A DNA stretch of 64,000 nucleotides from Paenibacillus sp. V4I7 (GTDB lineage: Bacteria; Bacillota; Bacilli; Paenibacillales; NBRC-103111). Location: the NCBI RefSeq assembly GCF_030817275.1, contig NZ_JAUSZD010000002.1, forward strand, positions 806,001 through 870,000, written 5' to 3'. The position numbers were made by a program, and so were the translations under genes. The notes beneath the pieces were generated by a model. The model saw only the letters and a program-made list of their open reading frames with translations. It had not been told where the DNA came from and did not search any database. How positions within the stretch are numbered: position 1 is the stretch's first letter; every line of letters starts with the position of its first letter. Positions 42,322 through 50,435 of this stretch are shown here, piece after piece.

Positions 42322-43605
42322 ATGCTGGATATCAAATGGATTCGTATGCATCGAGATCAAGTGAAGGAAGCGGCTCAAAATAAAGGTGTAGAATGTCCTC
42401 TCGATGAGCTGTTGAAGGTAGATGAGAAGAAAAGGCTGCTCCATCAACAAGTGGATCAGCTGCGCTCAGAACGCAATCGTGCATCTGCTCAGATCGCGCA
42501 GTGTATGGCTGAGCGGAAAATGGGAGAAGCCGAGGTTTTGAAAGATCAGGTTCGCGGCTGGAACCGAACATTAACGGAGAATGAAGAGGGGCTTGCGAAA
42601 CTGGAAGAGCGGTTTAAGGAGCTGATGCTTACTGTTCCGAATCTGGTTTCACCTGAAACTCCACTCGGGGTTACTGATCAAGATAATGTTGTACGGAAAG
42701 TAGTAGGTCAGCCTACCTCGTTTGAATTTGTGCCTCGTGATCATATGCAAATCGGTGAGGAATTGGATTTAATCGATTTCCCTCGTGGAGTTAAGGTGGC
42801 TGGAAGCAGGAATTACTACCTCAAAGGGATGGGGCTATACCTACACAGAGCTGTTCAACAGCTTGCTCTTGATCTGCTATCAGATCGAGGGTTCACGGTG
42901 ATGGATGTCCCTCTGATGGTGCGGGAAGAGACGCTGCAGAATGCAGCCTTTTTCCCCGCTGGGAAGGATCAGACCTATGAATTGCAGGATGAAAAAAAAT
43001 GGTTAGTTGGCACATCGGAAGGTCCATTGGTTTCGTATTATGCGGGTGAAATGATAGATTTATCAAAAGGGCCGATACAACTGGCAGCCGTATCGAATTG
43101 TTTCCGCAAAGAAGCTGGTTCGGCAGGCAGAGATGTACGCGGATTATATCGTGTTCATCAATTTGCTAAAGTTGAGCAGGTAATTCTTTGCGAGAATGAT
43201 CCCGCCATAGCTGATCAGATGTTAGATCAAATTACACGGAATGCAGAAGATATTCTAGATTTACTTGAGCTTCCTTATCGCGTCGTTGCTGTATGTACAG
43301 GAGATATGGGCGCCAAAAACTACAAGCAGTATGACATTGAGACGTGGATGCCTAGCCGTAATGCTTATGGTGAAACGCACTCGTCGTCAAGCCTTCTTGA
43401 CTTTCAAGCTCGTCGCAGCGGCTTACGTTATAGAGATGAGAACAGTGAGCTGCGTTATTGCTATACCCTTAACAATACGGCTGTCGCCTCACCAAGAATT
43501 CTAATTCCTTTACTAGAGAATCATCAGCAAGCAGATGGTTCGATCTATCTGCCAGCCGCTCTAAGACCTTATATGAGAGGGCTCACGGTCATACCGAACA
43601 AATAA
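42322..43605 (+). CDS. serS: Seryl-tRNA synthetase
   Basis: A 427-residue class II synthetase that charges tRNA-Ser. The N-terminal coiled-coil arm (about 30-105) is rich in Lys/Glu/Gln. Motif 2 is CFRKEAGSAGRDVRGLYRVH and motif 3 is NTAVASPRILIPLLENHQ. The segment before motif 2 reads WLVGTSEGPLVSYYAGEM rather than the commoner PTAEVPL type, so it is somewhat divergent. The frame extends upstream through the T-box, but the ATG at 42322 fits the conserved MLDIKWIR start. Confidence 0.93.
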   Translation: MLDIKWIRMHRDQVKEAAQNKGVECPLDELLKVDEKKRLLHQQVDQLRSERNRASAQIAQCMAERKMGEAEVLKDQVRGWNRTLTENEEGLAKLEERFKELMLTVPNLVSPETPLGVTDQDNVVRKVVGQPTSFEFVPRDHMQIGEELDLIDFPRGVKVAGSRNYYLKGMGLYLHRAVQQLALDLLSDRGFTVMDVPLMVREETLQNAAFFPAGKDQTYELQDEKKWLVGTSEGPLVSYYAGEMIDLSKGPIQLAAVSNCFRKEAGSAGRDVRGLYRVHQFAKVEQVILCENDPAIADQMLDQITRNAEDILDLLELPYRVVAVCTGDMGAKNYKQYDIETWMPSRNAYGETHSSSSLLDFQARRSGLRYRDENSELRYCYTLNNTAVASPRILIPLLENHQQADGSIYLPAALRPYMRGLTVIPNK

Positions 43606-43606
43606 A

Positions 43607-43656
43607 ATAACGTACCACATCCCTAGGGGTTCCACTTTGGGGATGTGGTACGTTAT
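43607..43656. terminator. Long perfect hairpin between serS and dehydrogenase genes
   Basis: A 17-bp perfect stem (ATAACGTACCACATCCC and its complement) with a 16-base loop. There is no long T-run, only TTATCGTATGTTAATA. It lies between convergent genes and probably acts as a two-way terminator. Confidence 0.65.
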
Positions 43657-43662
43657 CGTATG

Positions 43663-44616
43663 TTAATAACCTTCTGTTAAATCAACAACATTCATCATGT
43701 CGGTGCCATCTATAAAAGCTCTCACATTATGATAGAAAATGGCGGAAACTCGCTCTGCATAGTGAGCCGAAGATCCAGCGATATGTGGAGTCAGGATAAC
43801 ATTATTCATGTTCCACAGGGGAGAGGTTGACGGTAATGGCTCCTGCTCAAAAACATCGAGTGCAGCGCCTGCCAGCTGGCCTTCTTGCAGCGCAAGTATC
43901 AAATCCTCTTCTTCAATGACATCACCGCGAGCCAGATTGATTAAGAAAGCACTTGGTTTCATTAAGCGCAGATGTTCTTTGGTCAAGAAACCTCGCGTCT
44001 TAGCAGTACTAGGAAGTAGAAGAACGACGAAATCACTTTGTGTAAGCAAAGATTTTAAGCCTTCTTCTCCGCTGACCGTTGAATCGAAGGCAGGCCCAGG
44101 CGAACCGGAACGATTCAACCCAATGACAGTCATGTCAAAAGCCTTTGCTTTGCGAGCAACAGCTTCGCCGATTGCACCTGCACCAATAATGCCAATCGTT
44201 TTACCATAAAGCTCACCAAAACTAACTTGATTGTCCCAAACTTTACTTTGCTGACGCTCATGAAGAAGATTCGCTTTACGAACCCATTGCAGCATGAGAC
44301 TTAGCGTAAACTCACTCATCTGGATTGTATGTACCCCACGGGCATTCGTCAGTATGACATTACGCCGCGCAAACTCTTGGAGAGGAAGCTTATCCACGCC
44401 GGCGGAAATGGTTTGCATCCATTTCAGTTTGGATGCCTGCTTGAGCGTATCCGGATTCATGCGGCCAGCTGTGATAATTACATCTGCATCTGCAATATGT
44501 TCCCCGGCTTCACTTGAAGATTTAAACCAATGAAATCGGCAGCGTTCCTTCAAGTCTTGCGGCATCTGCTCTTGCATGGTAGTCAAATCCATTCCAGTAA
44601 TGGCGACAATTTTCAT
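43663..44616 (-). CDS. D-2-hydroxyacid dehydrogenase family protein
   Basis: A 317-residue NAD(P)-dependent dehydrogenase. The Rossmann motif is GIIGAGAIGEAVARKAKAF (about 140-158). Catalytic residues are Arg in LINLARGDVIEE, Glu in ALDVFEQEPLP and His in ILTPHIAGSS. Substrate is probably a 2-keto acid; glyoxylate/hydroxypyruvate or phosphoglycerate reductases are alternatives. No serA or other pathway neighbours give a hint. Confidence 0.9.
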   Translation of the reverse strand: MKIVAITGMDLTTMQEQMPQDLKERCRFHWFKSSSEAGEHIADADVIITAGRMNPDTLKQASKLKWMQTISAGVDKLPLQEFARRNVILTNARGVHTIQMSEFTLSLMLQWVRKANLLHERQQSKVWDNQVSFGELYGKTIGIIGAGAIGEAVARKAKAFDMTVIGLNRSGSPGPAFDSTVSGEEGLKSLLTQSDFVVLLLPSTAKTRGFLTKEHLRLMKPSAFLINLARGDVIEEEDLILALQEGQLAGAALDVFEQEPLPSTSPLWNMNNVILTPHIAGSSAHYAERVSAIFYHNVRAFIDGTDMMNVVDLTEGY

Positions 44617-44646
44617 TCATTTCAACTCCTTTTAATGTCTGTGAGA

Positions 44647-44682
44647 AGACACCCCGAGAGCTCTTAGTGCCCTCAGGGTGTC
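44647..44682 (-). terminator. Terminator downstream of the DUF4015 gene
   Basis: On the minus strand AGACACCCTGAG pairs with CTCGGGGTGTCT. The T-run is poor. Confidence 0.6.
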
Positions 44683-44688
44683 TCCATG

Positions 44689-45870
44689 TTAGTATTTTAC
44701 ATTAGGTGTGTAGTTGTTATTGGCGTTCCATAGGAGGAACTCTTCAACGCCGTTTTCTTTCAACGCACGTATTTGCTCTTCCACTTCATGTTTACCATAC
44801 TTGATGTAACCAGGTATCCAAGAAGCGGTGAAATCTTGAATCCAAGGTCGAACGATCGGCTTCCAACCTTTCTTATCAATAGCTTCCAGCTTCTTGGTTG
44901 TATCCTTGGATGCTCCATCGATCGTGACAAAAGGCGCTGCATCCGGCACTTTGGAGCCAAACCAGCCTGTGCTGTAATGACTCGGATAGATCATGGGAGC
45001 GATGACATCGACATTCTGAGAGATTTTCTCGAAATCTTGACCAATGCCTTCGGCTGCCGGAACAGAGGCCGCATAGCCAAATATATCGACAGATACACGA
45101 ACGCCAAGTGGCTGCAATTGTTCTTTGGCATATTTGACGAAGGAAGCGACAGTATCAATACGTGAACGTTCATCCTTTGTATATTTGAGAATGTCAGCTC
45201 TTTTCTCAAAACCTTCCGGGAATCGGACGTAGTCGAATTGAATTTCTTTAAATCCAGCTTTTACGGCTTCTTTTGCTACAGCGATATTGTAATCCCATAC
45301 TTCTTTGTTATATGGATTTACAAAGCTATCCGGTGGGTTTTTACCGTTACCCCACAGAGTTCCATCTGGATTGACGAAAGACCATTCTGGTTTCTTTTTG
45401 GCAAGAATCGTGTCCTTGAATACAACGATACGAGCAATTGGATAAATGTTATGTTCGTTCAAGGTGGTCATTAAACCTGGCATATTACCAATAATTTTCT
45501 GAGTCGTGCCCATTGCATCAAGCTCGGTGTTCCCTGTTTCCCAAGTGATGTAGCCCCAATCATCTTTGACATCAATGACCAGTGAGTTCAGTTCTGTGTC
45601 GTCGAGCAGCTTCACAAGTGTATTGAGCCGAGATCCACCCGCACTATGAGCTGTGGCGTAAACACCTTTAATTGCCGGTGCGTCCTTCTGCGGATCCAAT
45701 TTGTTTACAGGTGCTAAAGGATCTGTTTCTTGGGATGGTGTAGGTTGAACAATCGCCACTGCATTCTTCGCATTCAGAGAAGCTTGCACGAGCTGTTCAA
45801 AGCTGGCATCCGGGTTAGCGGCCGTTACATTACCCCAGATAAGGGCAAGTGAAGCAAGTAATATTTCCAT
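44689..45870 (-). CDS. Putative glycoside hydrolase (DUF4015), exported
   Basis: A 393-residue TIM-barrel protein. A short hydrophobic N-terminus (ILLASLALIWGNVTAAN) suggests export, and a Pro/Thr-rich linker runs to about residue 65. The DUF4015 domain then follows: KGVYATAHSAGG, SLVIDVKDDWGYITW, FKEIQFDYVRFPEG, VSVDIFGYAAS and VDVIAPMIYPSHYSTGW. The Asp/Glu in FDYVRFPE and SVDIFG are candidate catalytic acids. Substrate is unproved; alpha-linked polysaccharide is suggested for the superfamily. Confidence 0.87.
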   Translation of the reverse strand: MEILLASLALIWGNVTAANPDASFEQLVQASLNAKNAVAIVQPTPSQETDPLAPVNKLDPQKDAPAIKGVYATAHSAGGSRLNTLVKLLDDTELNSLVIDVKDDWGYITWETGNTELDAMGTTQKIIGNMPGLMTTLNEHNIYPIARIVVFKDTILAKKKPEWSFVNPDGTLWGNGKNPPDSFVNPYNKEVWDYNIAVAKEAVKAGFKEIQFDYVRFPEGFEKRADILKYTKDERSRIDTVASFVKYAKEQLQPLGVRVSVDIFGYAASVPAAEGIGQDFEKISQNVDVIAPMIYPSHYSTGWFGSKVPDAAPFVTIDGASKDTTKKLEAIDKKGWKPIVRPWIQDFTASWIPGYIKYGKHEVEEQIRALKENGVEEFLLWNANNNYTPNVKY

Positions 45871-45975
45871 GATGTATAAGTCCTCTCCAATCTTTGATTC
45901 TAGCTTTTATTATAAAGCAAGCATGAAACTACGCACAGAGGAAATTTGTTGAGGTTTGTAGAAAGAAGGTAGCCG

Positions 45976-47133
45976 TTGTTGAAACTTGATAAACAAATTA
46001 TTTCGTTATCTGGTGTTAATTTTTTTTACTATGCTTCTAGTGCCATTTTATTGCCCTATTTACCTTTATATTTGCAAAGCAAGGGCTATTCAGCTAGCGA
46101 GATTGGACTCTTAATGATGATTGGTCCGTTCATCTCCATATTCGCACAGCCATTCTGGGGATATGTCAGCGACCGATTCAACTCGGTGAAGAATATCGTA
46201 TTTTTACTTTGGAGCCTTTCCTTACTAGGAAGTTTTGGTCTGTTTTTAACAAAAGGCTTTGGGCTTACACTTGGATTTATTTTACTGCTTTATTTCTTCT
46301 TGCTGCCATCTGTTCCACTCATCGATAATTTGGTTGTCAAATCAACGGCGCAGCGTGGAATGTCTTATGGATCCGTCCGATTATGGGGTTCTATCGGATT
46401 CTCGGGTGTTGCTCTAATTTCGGGTCTTTTCCTCGAAGAATTAGGCGGGGTAGCCAACATACCTTATTTTTATTGGGCGTTGTGGATCTTCCCATTTTTA
46501 CTGCTTGCTTTTATTAAAGACGAGAAGGGCAGCGGACAGCGTATAACATTAAGTGCGATCGGTACTATTTTCAAAAATAAAAACTTCTTATGGTTTATGG
46601 TCATGGTTCTGATGATATCAATTCCACATCGAATGAACGATGCACTATTAGGTTTATATCTGAATAAATTAGGTGCTACGGACTCTATGGTCAGCTGGGC
46701 ATGGGCAATTGCGGCATGCACCGAAATTCCGGTATTTGCCTATATCAATCGGTACATACATCGCTATCACGAACTGACCATCTTAGGTCTTGTTTCGATT
46801 TTATATACGATACGTTGGTTACTCTACACGTTATTCAGCGATCCTTGGGTGCTAATTGGTTTGCAGACGACACATATGCTCACCTTTGCTGTTCTGTGGA
46901 TCGTTGCGGTACAGTATGTTGTGCGTCTGCTTCCCGAGCAATTTGGCTCAACGGGTCAATCCATTCTTGCGATGGTGTTCATGGGCCTTGCCGGTATTAT
47001 CGGTGGATCGGTAGGCGGATGGTTGAGTGAGCAGTGGGGAGGCGCAAGCATGTATGTGTTTGCGTCAGTTATGTCGGCAATAGCCGCAGGTATGTTTTTC
47101 GGTACACAAGTCGTAATGCGTAGAAGAAGCTAA
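45976..47133 (+). CDS. MFS transporter (MFS_1-like), paralogue of the 36.2-kb gene
   Basis: A 385-residue protein with twelve membrane segments. LPYLPLYLQSKGYSASEIGL, FAQPFWGYVSDRFNSVKNIV and MNDALLGLYLNKLGATDS match the homologous parts of the protein at 36210-37394. Start is one of two adjacent TTG codons after AAGG. It is a single gene, convergent with tatA. Confidence 0.87.
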   Translation: MLKLDKQIISLSGVNFFYYASSAILLPYLPLYLQSKGYSASEIGLLMMIGPFISIFAQPFWGYVSDRFNSVKNIVFLLWSLSLLGSFGLFLTKGFGLTLGFILLLYFFLLPSVPLIDNLVVKSTAQRGMSYGSVRLWGSIGFSGVALISGLFLEELGGVANIPYFYWALWIFPFLLLAFIKDEKGSGQRITLSAIGTIFKNKNFLWFMVMVLMISIPHRMNDALLGLYLNKLGATDSMVSWAWAIAACTEIPVFAYINRYIHRYHELTILGLVSILYTIRWLLYTLFSDPWVLIGLQTTHMLTFAVLWIVAVQYVVRLLPEQFGSTGQSILAMVFMGLAGIIGGSVGGWLSEQWGGASMYVFASVMSAIAAGMFFGTQVVMRRRS

Positions 47134-47142
47134 TCGCAAATA

Positions 47143-47175
47143 AAAACACCCGGTAGCAAAATTAGCCGGGTGTTT
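47143..47175. terminator. Terminator between MFS and tatA genes
   Basis: AAACACCCGG pairs with CCGGGTGTTT. Confidence 0.82.
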
Positions 47176-47179
47176 GGAC

Positions 47180-47416
47180 TTATTTCTGAACTTGTCCTGA
47201 TTCGGTATTCGTGACCTCTGCAGGATTAATCTCTTTACGGACCGGTACAGGTTGATCATCCGTAGCTGTATTACCGCCATTTCCATTCGTTGCATCTTTG
47301 AATTCACGAAACATTTTGCCAAAACCTCTGCCAAGCTCAGGCAGTTTATTAGGCCCAAACAAAAGAAGGGCAACAATTGCAATTAAGATGATGTGCCAAG
47401 GAGATAATGCTCCCAT
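47180..47416 (-). CDS. tatA: Twin-arginine translocase subunit TatA/TatE
   Basis: A 78-residue protein with the N-terminal membrane helix WHIILIAIVALLLFGPNKLP, the hinge FGPNKLPELGRGFGKMFREF and an amphipathic helix, then a charged tail. It forms the pore for folded Tat substrates with TatC. No tatC lies nearby. An in-frame ATG at 47431 exists, but GGAGGTG favours the ATG at 47416. Confidence 0.93.
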   Translation of the reverse strand: MGALSPWHIILIAIVALLLFGPNKLPELGRGFGKMFREFKDATNGNGGNTATDDQPVPVRKEINPAEVTNTESGQVQK

Positions 47417-47534
47417 TCCAGACACCTCCATTAGTTTATCTTTCGTACTATTATATCATGTTCTTATCATAACCTATATACCCTAATTATTACAAACTCA
47501 ATAACATTGTATGAATAAAGCGATAGCTGACCAG

Positions 47535-47569
47535 AAAAAGACGCCCCTTAATGATAAAGGGCGTCTTTA
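47535..47569 (-). terminator. Terminator overlapping the end of the 62-residue gene
   Basis: On the minus strand AAAGACGCCCTTTA pairs with TAAGGGGCGTCTTT followed by TTCT. One arm encodes the last codons of the gene. Confidence 0.8.
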
Positions 47570-47736
47570 TGATGTTCCGTAATACTGAACTGAATAATTT
47601 CCATAACATCTTCCGCTTCGAGCGCCTCAATACCAAAACGGAGGACGATCTCGGAGTCCAGCTCATAGCTGGTTAAGAAGGGGTACAACTCGGGTGTTAA
47701 TTTCATTACAATCCTGGATAATTTGACTGTCTCCAC
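47548..47736 (-). CDS. Small hypothetical protein (62 residues)
   Basis: A soluble, acidic protein (LTPELYPFLTSYELDSEIVL, EALEAEDVMEII). I recognise no family. The GTG at 47736 has AAGGG at 8 bases; an ATG at 47742 is too close to that site and the frame opens at 47757. Located between tatA and the YitT gene on the same strand, with its own terminator. Confidence 0.6.
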   Translation of the reverse strand: METVKLSRIVMKLTPELYPFLTSYELDSEIVLRFGIEALEAEDVMEIIQFSITEHHKDALYH

Positions 47737-47883
47737 AAGCATCACCCTTCCAATCAAAAGATTAGAATAAGAACTACGCCTGAACCACTCACGATGAAAC
47801 CAGAACTATATGAAATTATTATCATTATAACACAATTCAACTTGGAATAAAGAGGCGGATGCACGATTATAGAGGTTTCTCAC

Positions 47884-48702
47884 TTAAGCCTTGCGGAATT
47901 CTCCGACGACACCAACGGTTTCAACGATATTTACGAATGCTTTCGGGTCTATCTTCTTAATAATTCGCTTTAGCTCTACGAGTTCATAGCGCGTAGTGAC
48001 GGTCATTAACATATCATGCTGCTGTTTCGTATAAGCGCCTTCCGTCTTAACTAAAGTTACTCCTCTAGGGAGTAGAAGGAGCTCGTTAAGCAGCTCTTCC
48101 TTTTGTTTTGTTACAATGAACGCTGTCACTTTGACATGGCGAATATGTATAGAATCTACAACTTTGCCACTGATATAAATGGCAAGCATCGAGTAAAGAG
48201 CTAGGTCCCAATTTTGCTTGAAATAGCCAAGTGCAACAATGACAACACCGTTCATTGATGAAAGAATGGTACCGAGAGGGAAATCGAATTTTCGGGTCAA
48301 AATCAAGCCAACGATATCAAAGCCTCCACTTGAGCCACCTATTCTTAAGGTGATACCGCTTCCTATACCAATAAGTACTCCCCCAAAGACTGCACCAAGA
48401 ATGGGTTCCTGCGCGACATAGCTGGTAGGTATAATTTGCATTAACCATGCCGTTAATATGACCGATGCCACACTGATCATAATAAATCTGCGACCAATTG
48501 AAACCAATCCCCAAATCATCAATGGCAGGTTAAACAATAAATACAAGAAGCCAATGTTAAAATTCGTAAAATAACCAATAATCATGGCAAATCCAGAAAC
48601 CCCGCCGCTAAGCAATTGGTGAGGAATGAGGAACATGTTGAAGCCGACCGCAACAAGCAGTGCGCCAACTAGAATAATGAAAGCATCTAGCGCCTTTTTC
48701 AA
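47884..48702 (-). CDS. YitT family membrane protein
   Basis: A 272-residue protein with five or six membrane segments (two DUF161 repeats: NMFLIPHQLLSGGVSGFAMI and LRIGGSSGGFDIVGLIL) and a cytoplasmic C-terminal DUF2179 domain (VTAFIVTKQKEELLNEL, RGVTLVKTEGAYT, DPKAFVNIVETVGVVGEF). The family is widespread in Bacillales and its function is unknown. Confidence 0.92.
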   Translation of the reverse strand: MKKALDAFIILVGALLVAVGFNMFLIPHQLLSGGVSGFAMIIGYFTNFNIGFLYLLFNLPLMIWGLVSIGRRFIMISVASVILTAWLMQIIPTSYVAQEPILGAVFGGVLIGIGSGITLRIGGSSGGFDIVGLILTRKFDFPLGTILSSMNGVVIVALGYFKQNWDLALYSMLAIYISGKVVDSIHIRHVKVTAFIVTKQKEELLNELLLLPRGVTLVKTEGAYTKQQHDMLMTVTTRYELVELKRIIKKIDPKAFVNIVETVGVVGEFRKA

Positions 48703-48830
48703 AAAAAATCACCTCTAAAATAGTATGCAGCATAAAGCAAGTATAATTCATTCTTATAAAACTTCAATCATAATTTACCTTAGTTCAATTAAATGACCTG
48801 TAATGGAAATAGATAACCCTTTACGGATGA

Positions 48831-48867
48831 AAAAAAGCTGTGTCCAATTCATGGACAACAGCTTTAT
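48831..48867 (-). terminator. Terminator after the DUF4247 gene
   Basis: On the minus strand AAAGCTGTTGTCCA pairs with TGGACACAGCTTT, followed by TTTTTC. Confidence 0.8.
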
Positions 48868-48878
48868 AGAAGTAGTGA

Positions 48879-49568
48879 TTAGCGTCTCTTGAAGGAGCCC
48901 GTCTTCTTAGATGTACTTGGCTTACTAACGGATGGCTTAGTTACCTTATTAGGTGTTGAGCCGTCGTTCCTACGTGTTGTGGAGCCGCTTCCTGAACTTG
49001 GGGTGCCTGTACCGCCATTGAAGGTGCCCGTTCGATCAGATGTTGTTGGTTTCTTATCCTTTGATACATCCGTAGTTGGTGTAGTCGCCTTACCGCCACC
49101 TGTGTTATAAGTCGGTGTCCGGGTATAGCCTCTATAGTCGTAAGGCCGTTTGCTATTGTACCATCCCCCACCGAATAAGGATTGAAGCAGGGTGGCTGTC
49201 AAATAACCTTGCAAGAACGAGGAGTCGTAATGTGATTTGGCATATTCAATACTATCGATTTGAACAAGTGTGTTTTTACTCTCACTAGGGTCCTTTTGGA
49301 CGTTAATGACCTTATCATTATAAACAAGGAACATTTGATCGTCAGAATCCTTGCTCTTTTCCTTCGGTGACTCTTTCGCAGCTAATTCAGCTGATACAGT
49401 TGGGACGCTTTTGTTTTCTACTAAATAAACCTTGGAGAGATTGCTCCCTTTGCCGTCAACACTAACTAACGGATACTGATCTTTGATATAACGTCCGGCA
49501 TCAGCGCCACACGCGGTAAGAAGGGCGATGATCAATAAGAAAGAAACCCATGAAGTCCATCTTTTCAC
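48879..49568 (-). CDS. DUF4247 lipoprotein
   Basis: A 229-residue lipoprotein with lipobox LLTACG (Cys at about residue 20). The DUF4247 pattern is seen in VYLVENKSVPTVSAELA, MFLVYNDKVINVQKD and YAKSHYDSSFLQGYLTA. The last third is Gly/Ser/Thr/Lys-rich and low complexity. Function is unknown. It follows the DUF4178 gene by 50 bases; these two families are commonly adjacent in Bacillales. Confidence 0.85.
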   Translation of the reverse strand: MKRWTSWVSFLLIIALLTACGADAGRYIKDQYPLVSVDGKGSNLSKVYLVENKSVPTVSAELAAKESPKEKSKDSDDQMFLVYNDKVINVQKDPSESKNTLVQIDSIEYAKSHYDSSFLQGYLTATLLQSLFGGGWYNSKRPYDYRGYTRTPTYNTGGGKATTPTTDVSKDKKPTTSDRTGTFNGGTGTPSSGSGSTTRRNDGSTPNKVTKPSVSKPSTSKKTGSFKRR

Positions 49569-49618
49569 TTTTCAGTAATCCCTCCTTTCCAAACATTTCT
49601 AATGATAACATAGGTTGT

Positions 49619-50155
49619 CTAGGGCGTCGATTTTAAAAATTTAATCTGATTGCCCGGTGTGCGCTCTCCTTCAAGAGCAATAAATTTGCCATCCTGCCAT
49701 TGGAGAAAGAAGAATCTATGGTCCGGTCCAAAATATCTCCAAAAGATGATATCGTCTCCGCTGCGGAAATCGGTGTTTCCTTCAGTCCGAGTGACATCAT
49801 TGCGATGAAACTCCAATTCGAAGGTAACATCTTCGTCAAGCTCTAAACGAGTAGGGACATCATTCGGGTCATCTAATGCGCCTTCCACAAAGCTGCAAAG
49901 GAAACAGTCATAGGTTCGCCCTTTTTCCACAATCAAACACTGAATATTTTTGCCGTTTTGTAAATAATAAGCGTAACGATGTGGAGCAAACCCGCGGTCA
50001 AAATAAATGACCTTGCCGGAAACAACATACTCCTCTAAGTCTACATTAACAATATCCCCAACTCGGGCATCTTCAAGTGGATTACCTATAGGTGTTGTTG
50101 TTGGTTCTTGTTTTTGACTACGCAGGATGCTGCTGACTCGTTTAAATATGGACAT
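49619..50155 (-). CDS. DUF4178 domain protein
   Basis: A 178-residue cytoplasmic protein. DUF4178 elements are visible: VGDIVNVDLEEYVVSGKVIY, YYLQNGKNIQCLIVEKG and IIFWRYFGPDHRFFFLQW. Function is unknown. First gene of a two-gene operon with the DUF4247 lipoprotein. AGGAGA precedes the ATG. Confidence 0.85.
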   Translation of the reverse strand: MSIFKRVSSILRSQKQEPTTTPIGNPLEDARVGDIVNVDLEEYVVSGKVIYFDRGFAPHRYAYYLQNGKNIQCLIVEKGRTYDCFLCSFVEGALDDPNDVPTRLELDEDVTFELEFHRNDVTRTEGNTDFRSGDDIIFWRYFGPDHRFFFLQWQDGKFIALEGERTPGNQIKFLKSTP

Positions 50156-50269
50156 TGCAAACTCTCCTCTATTCCGTTTATTGTGCTACCTTGTAATACG
50201 TTTAGCTTATGCGTTAGGTTTCGTTCGCATTATGTAAGACGCTACTGGAAATGTGTGTATGACTTGTGC

Positions 50270-50275
50270 TATAAT
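50270..50275 (+). promoter_or_regulatory. Extended -10 promoter of the helicase gene
   Basis: TATAAT preceded by TGTGC; a convincing -35 box is missing. It would give a leader of about 155 bases, which contains a small open reading frame. Confidence 0.5.
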
Positions 50276-50309
50276 ATTTTAGATGTTCTTAAGGGCGGCC
50301 AGTTGGATC

Positions 50310-50429
50310 ATGGAAGATGATAAATCGAAAGTGTATTCCACCAATAAAACTATAGACACGGATAGGAAGTCGTACTTAAGGGTAAAAAAGATACAAGGCA
50401 TTAGCCTGCCCTGTACAAAAGGAGATTGA
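50310..50429 (+). CDS. Possible leader peptide upstream of the helicase (39 residues)
   Basis: An ATG-initiated frame of 39 codons (MEDDKSKVYSTNKTIDTD at the start) ends 6 bases before the TTG start of the helicase, and its stop overlaps the helicase ribosome-binding site. Shine-Dalgarno for the small frame is poor. It could couple translation or be chance. Confidence 0.25.
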   Translation: MEDDKSKVYSTNKTIDTDRKSYLRVKKIQGISLPCTKGD

Positions 50430-50435
50430 ATATAT

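Noticed and set aside
43607-43656. Long inverted repeat as the end of an insertion sequence
   Set aside because: It is a single hairpin between two intact genes, with no transposase or matching partner end.
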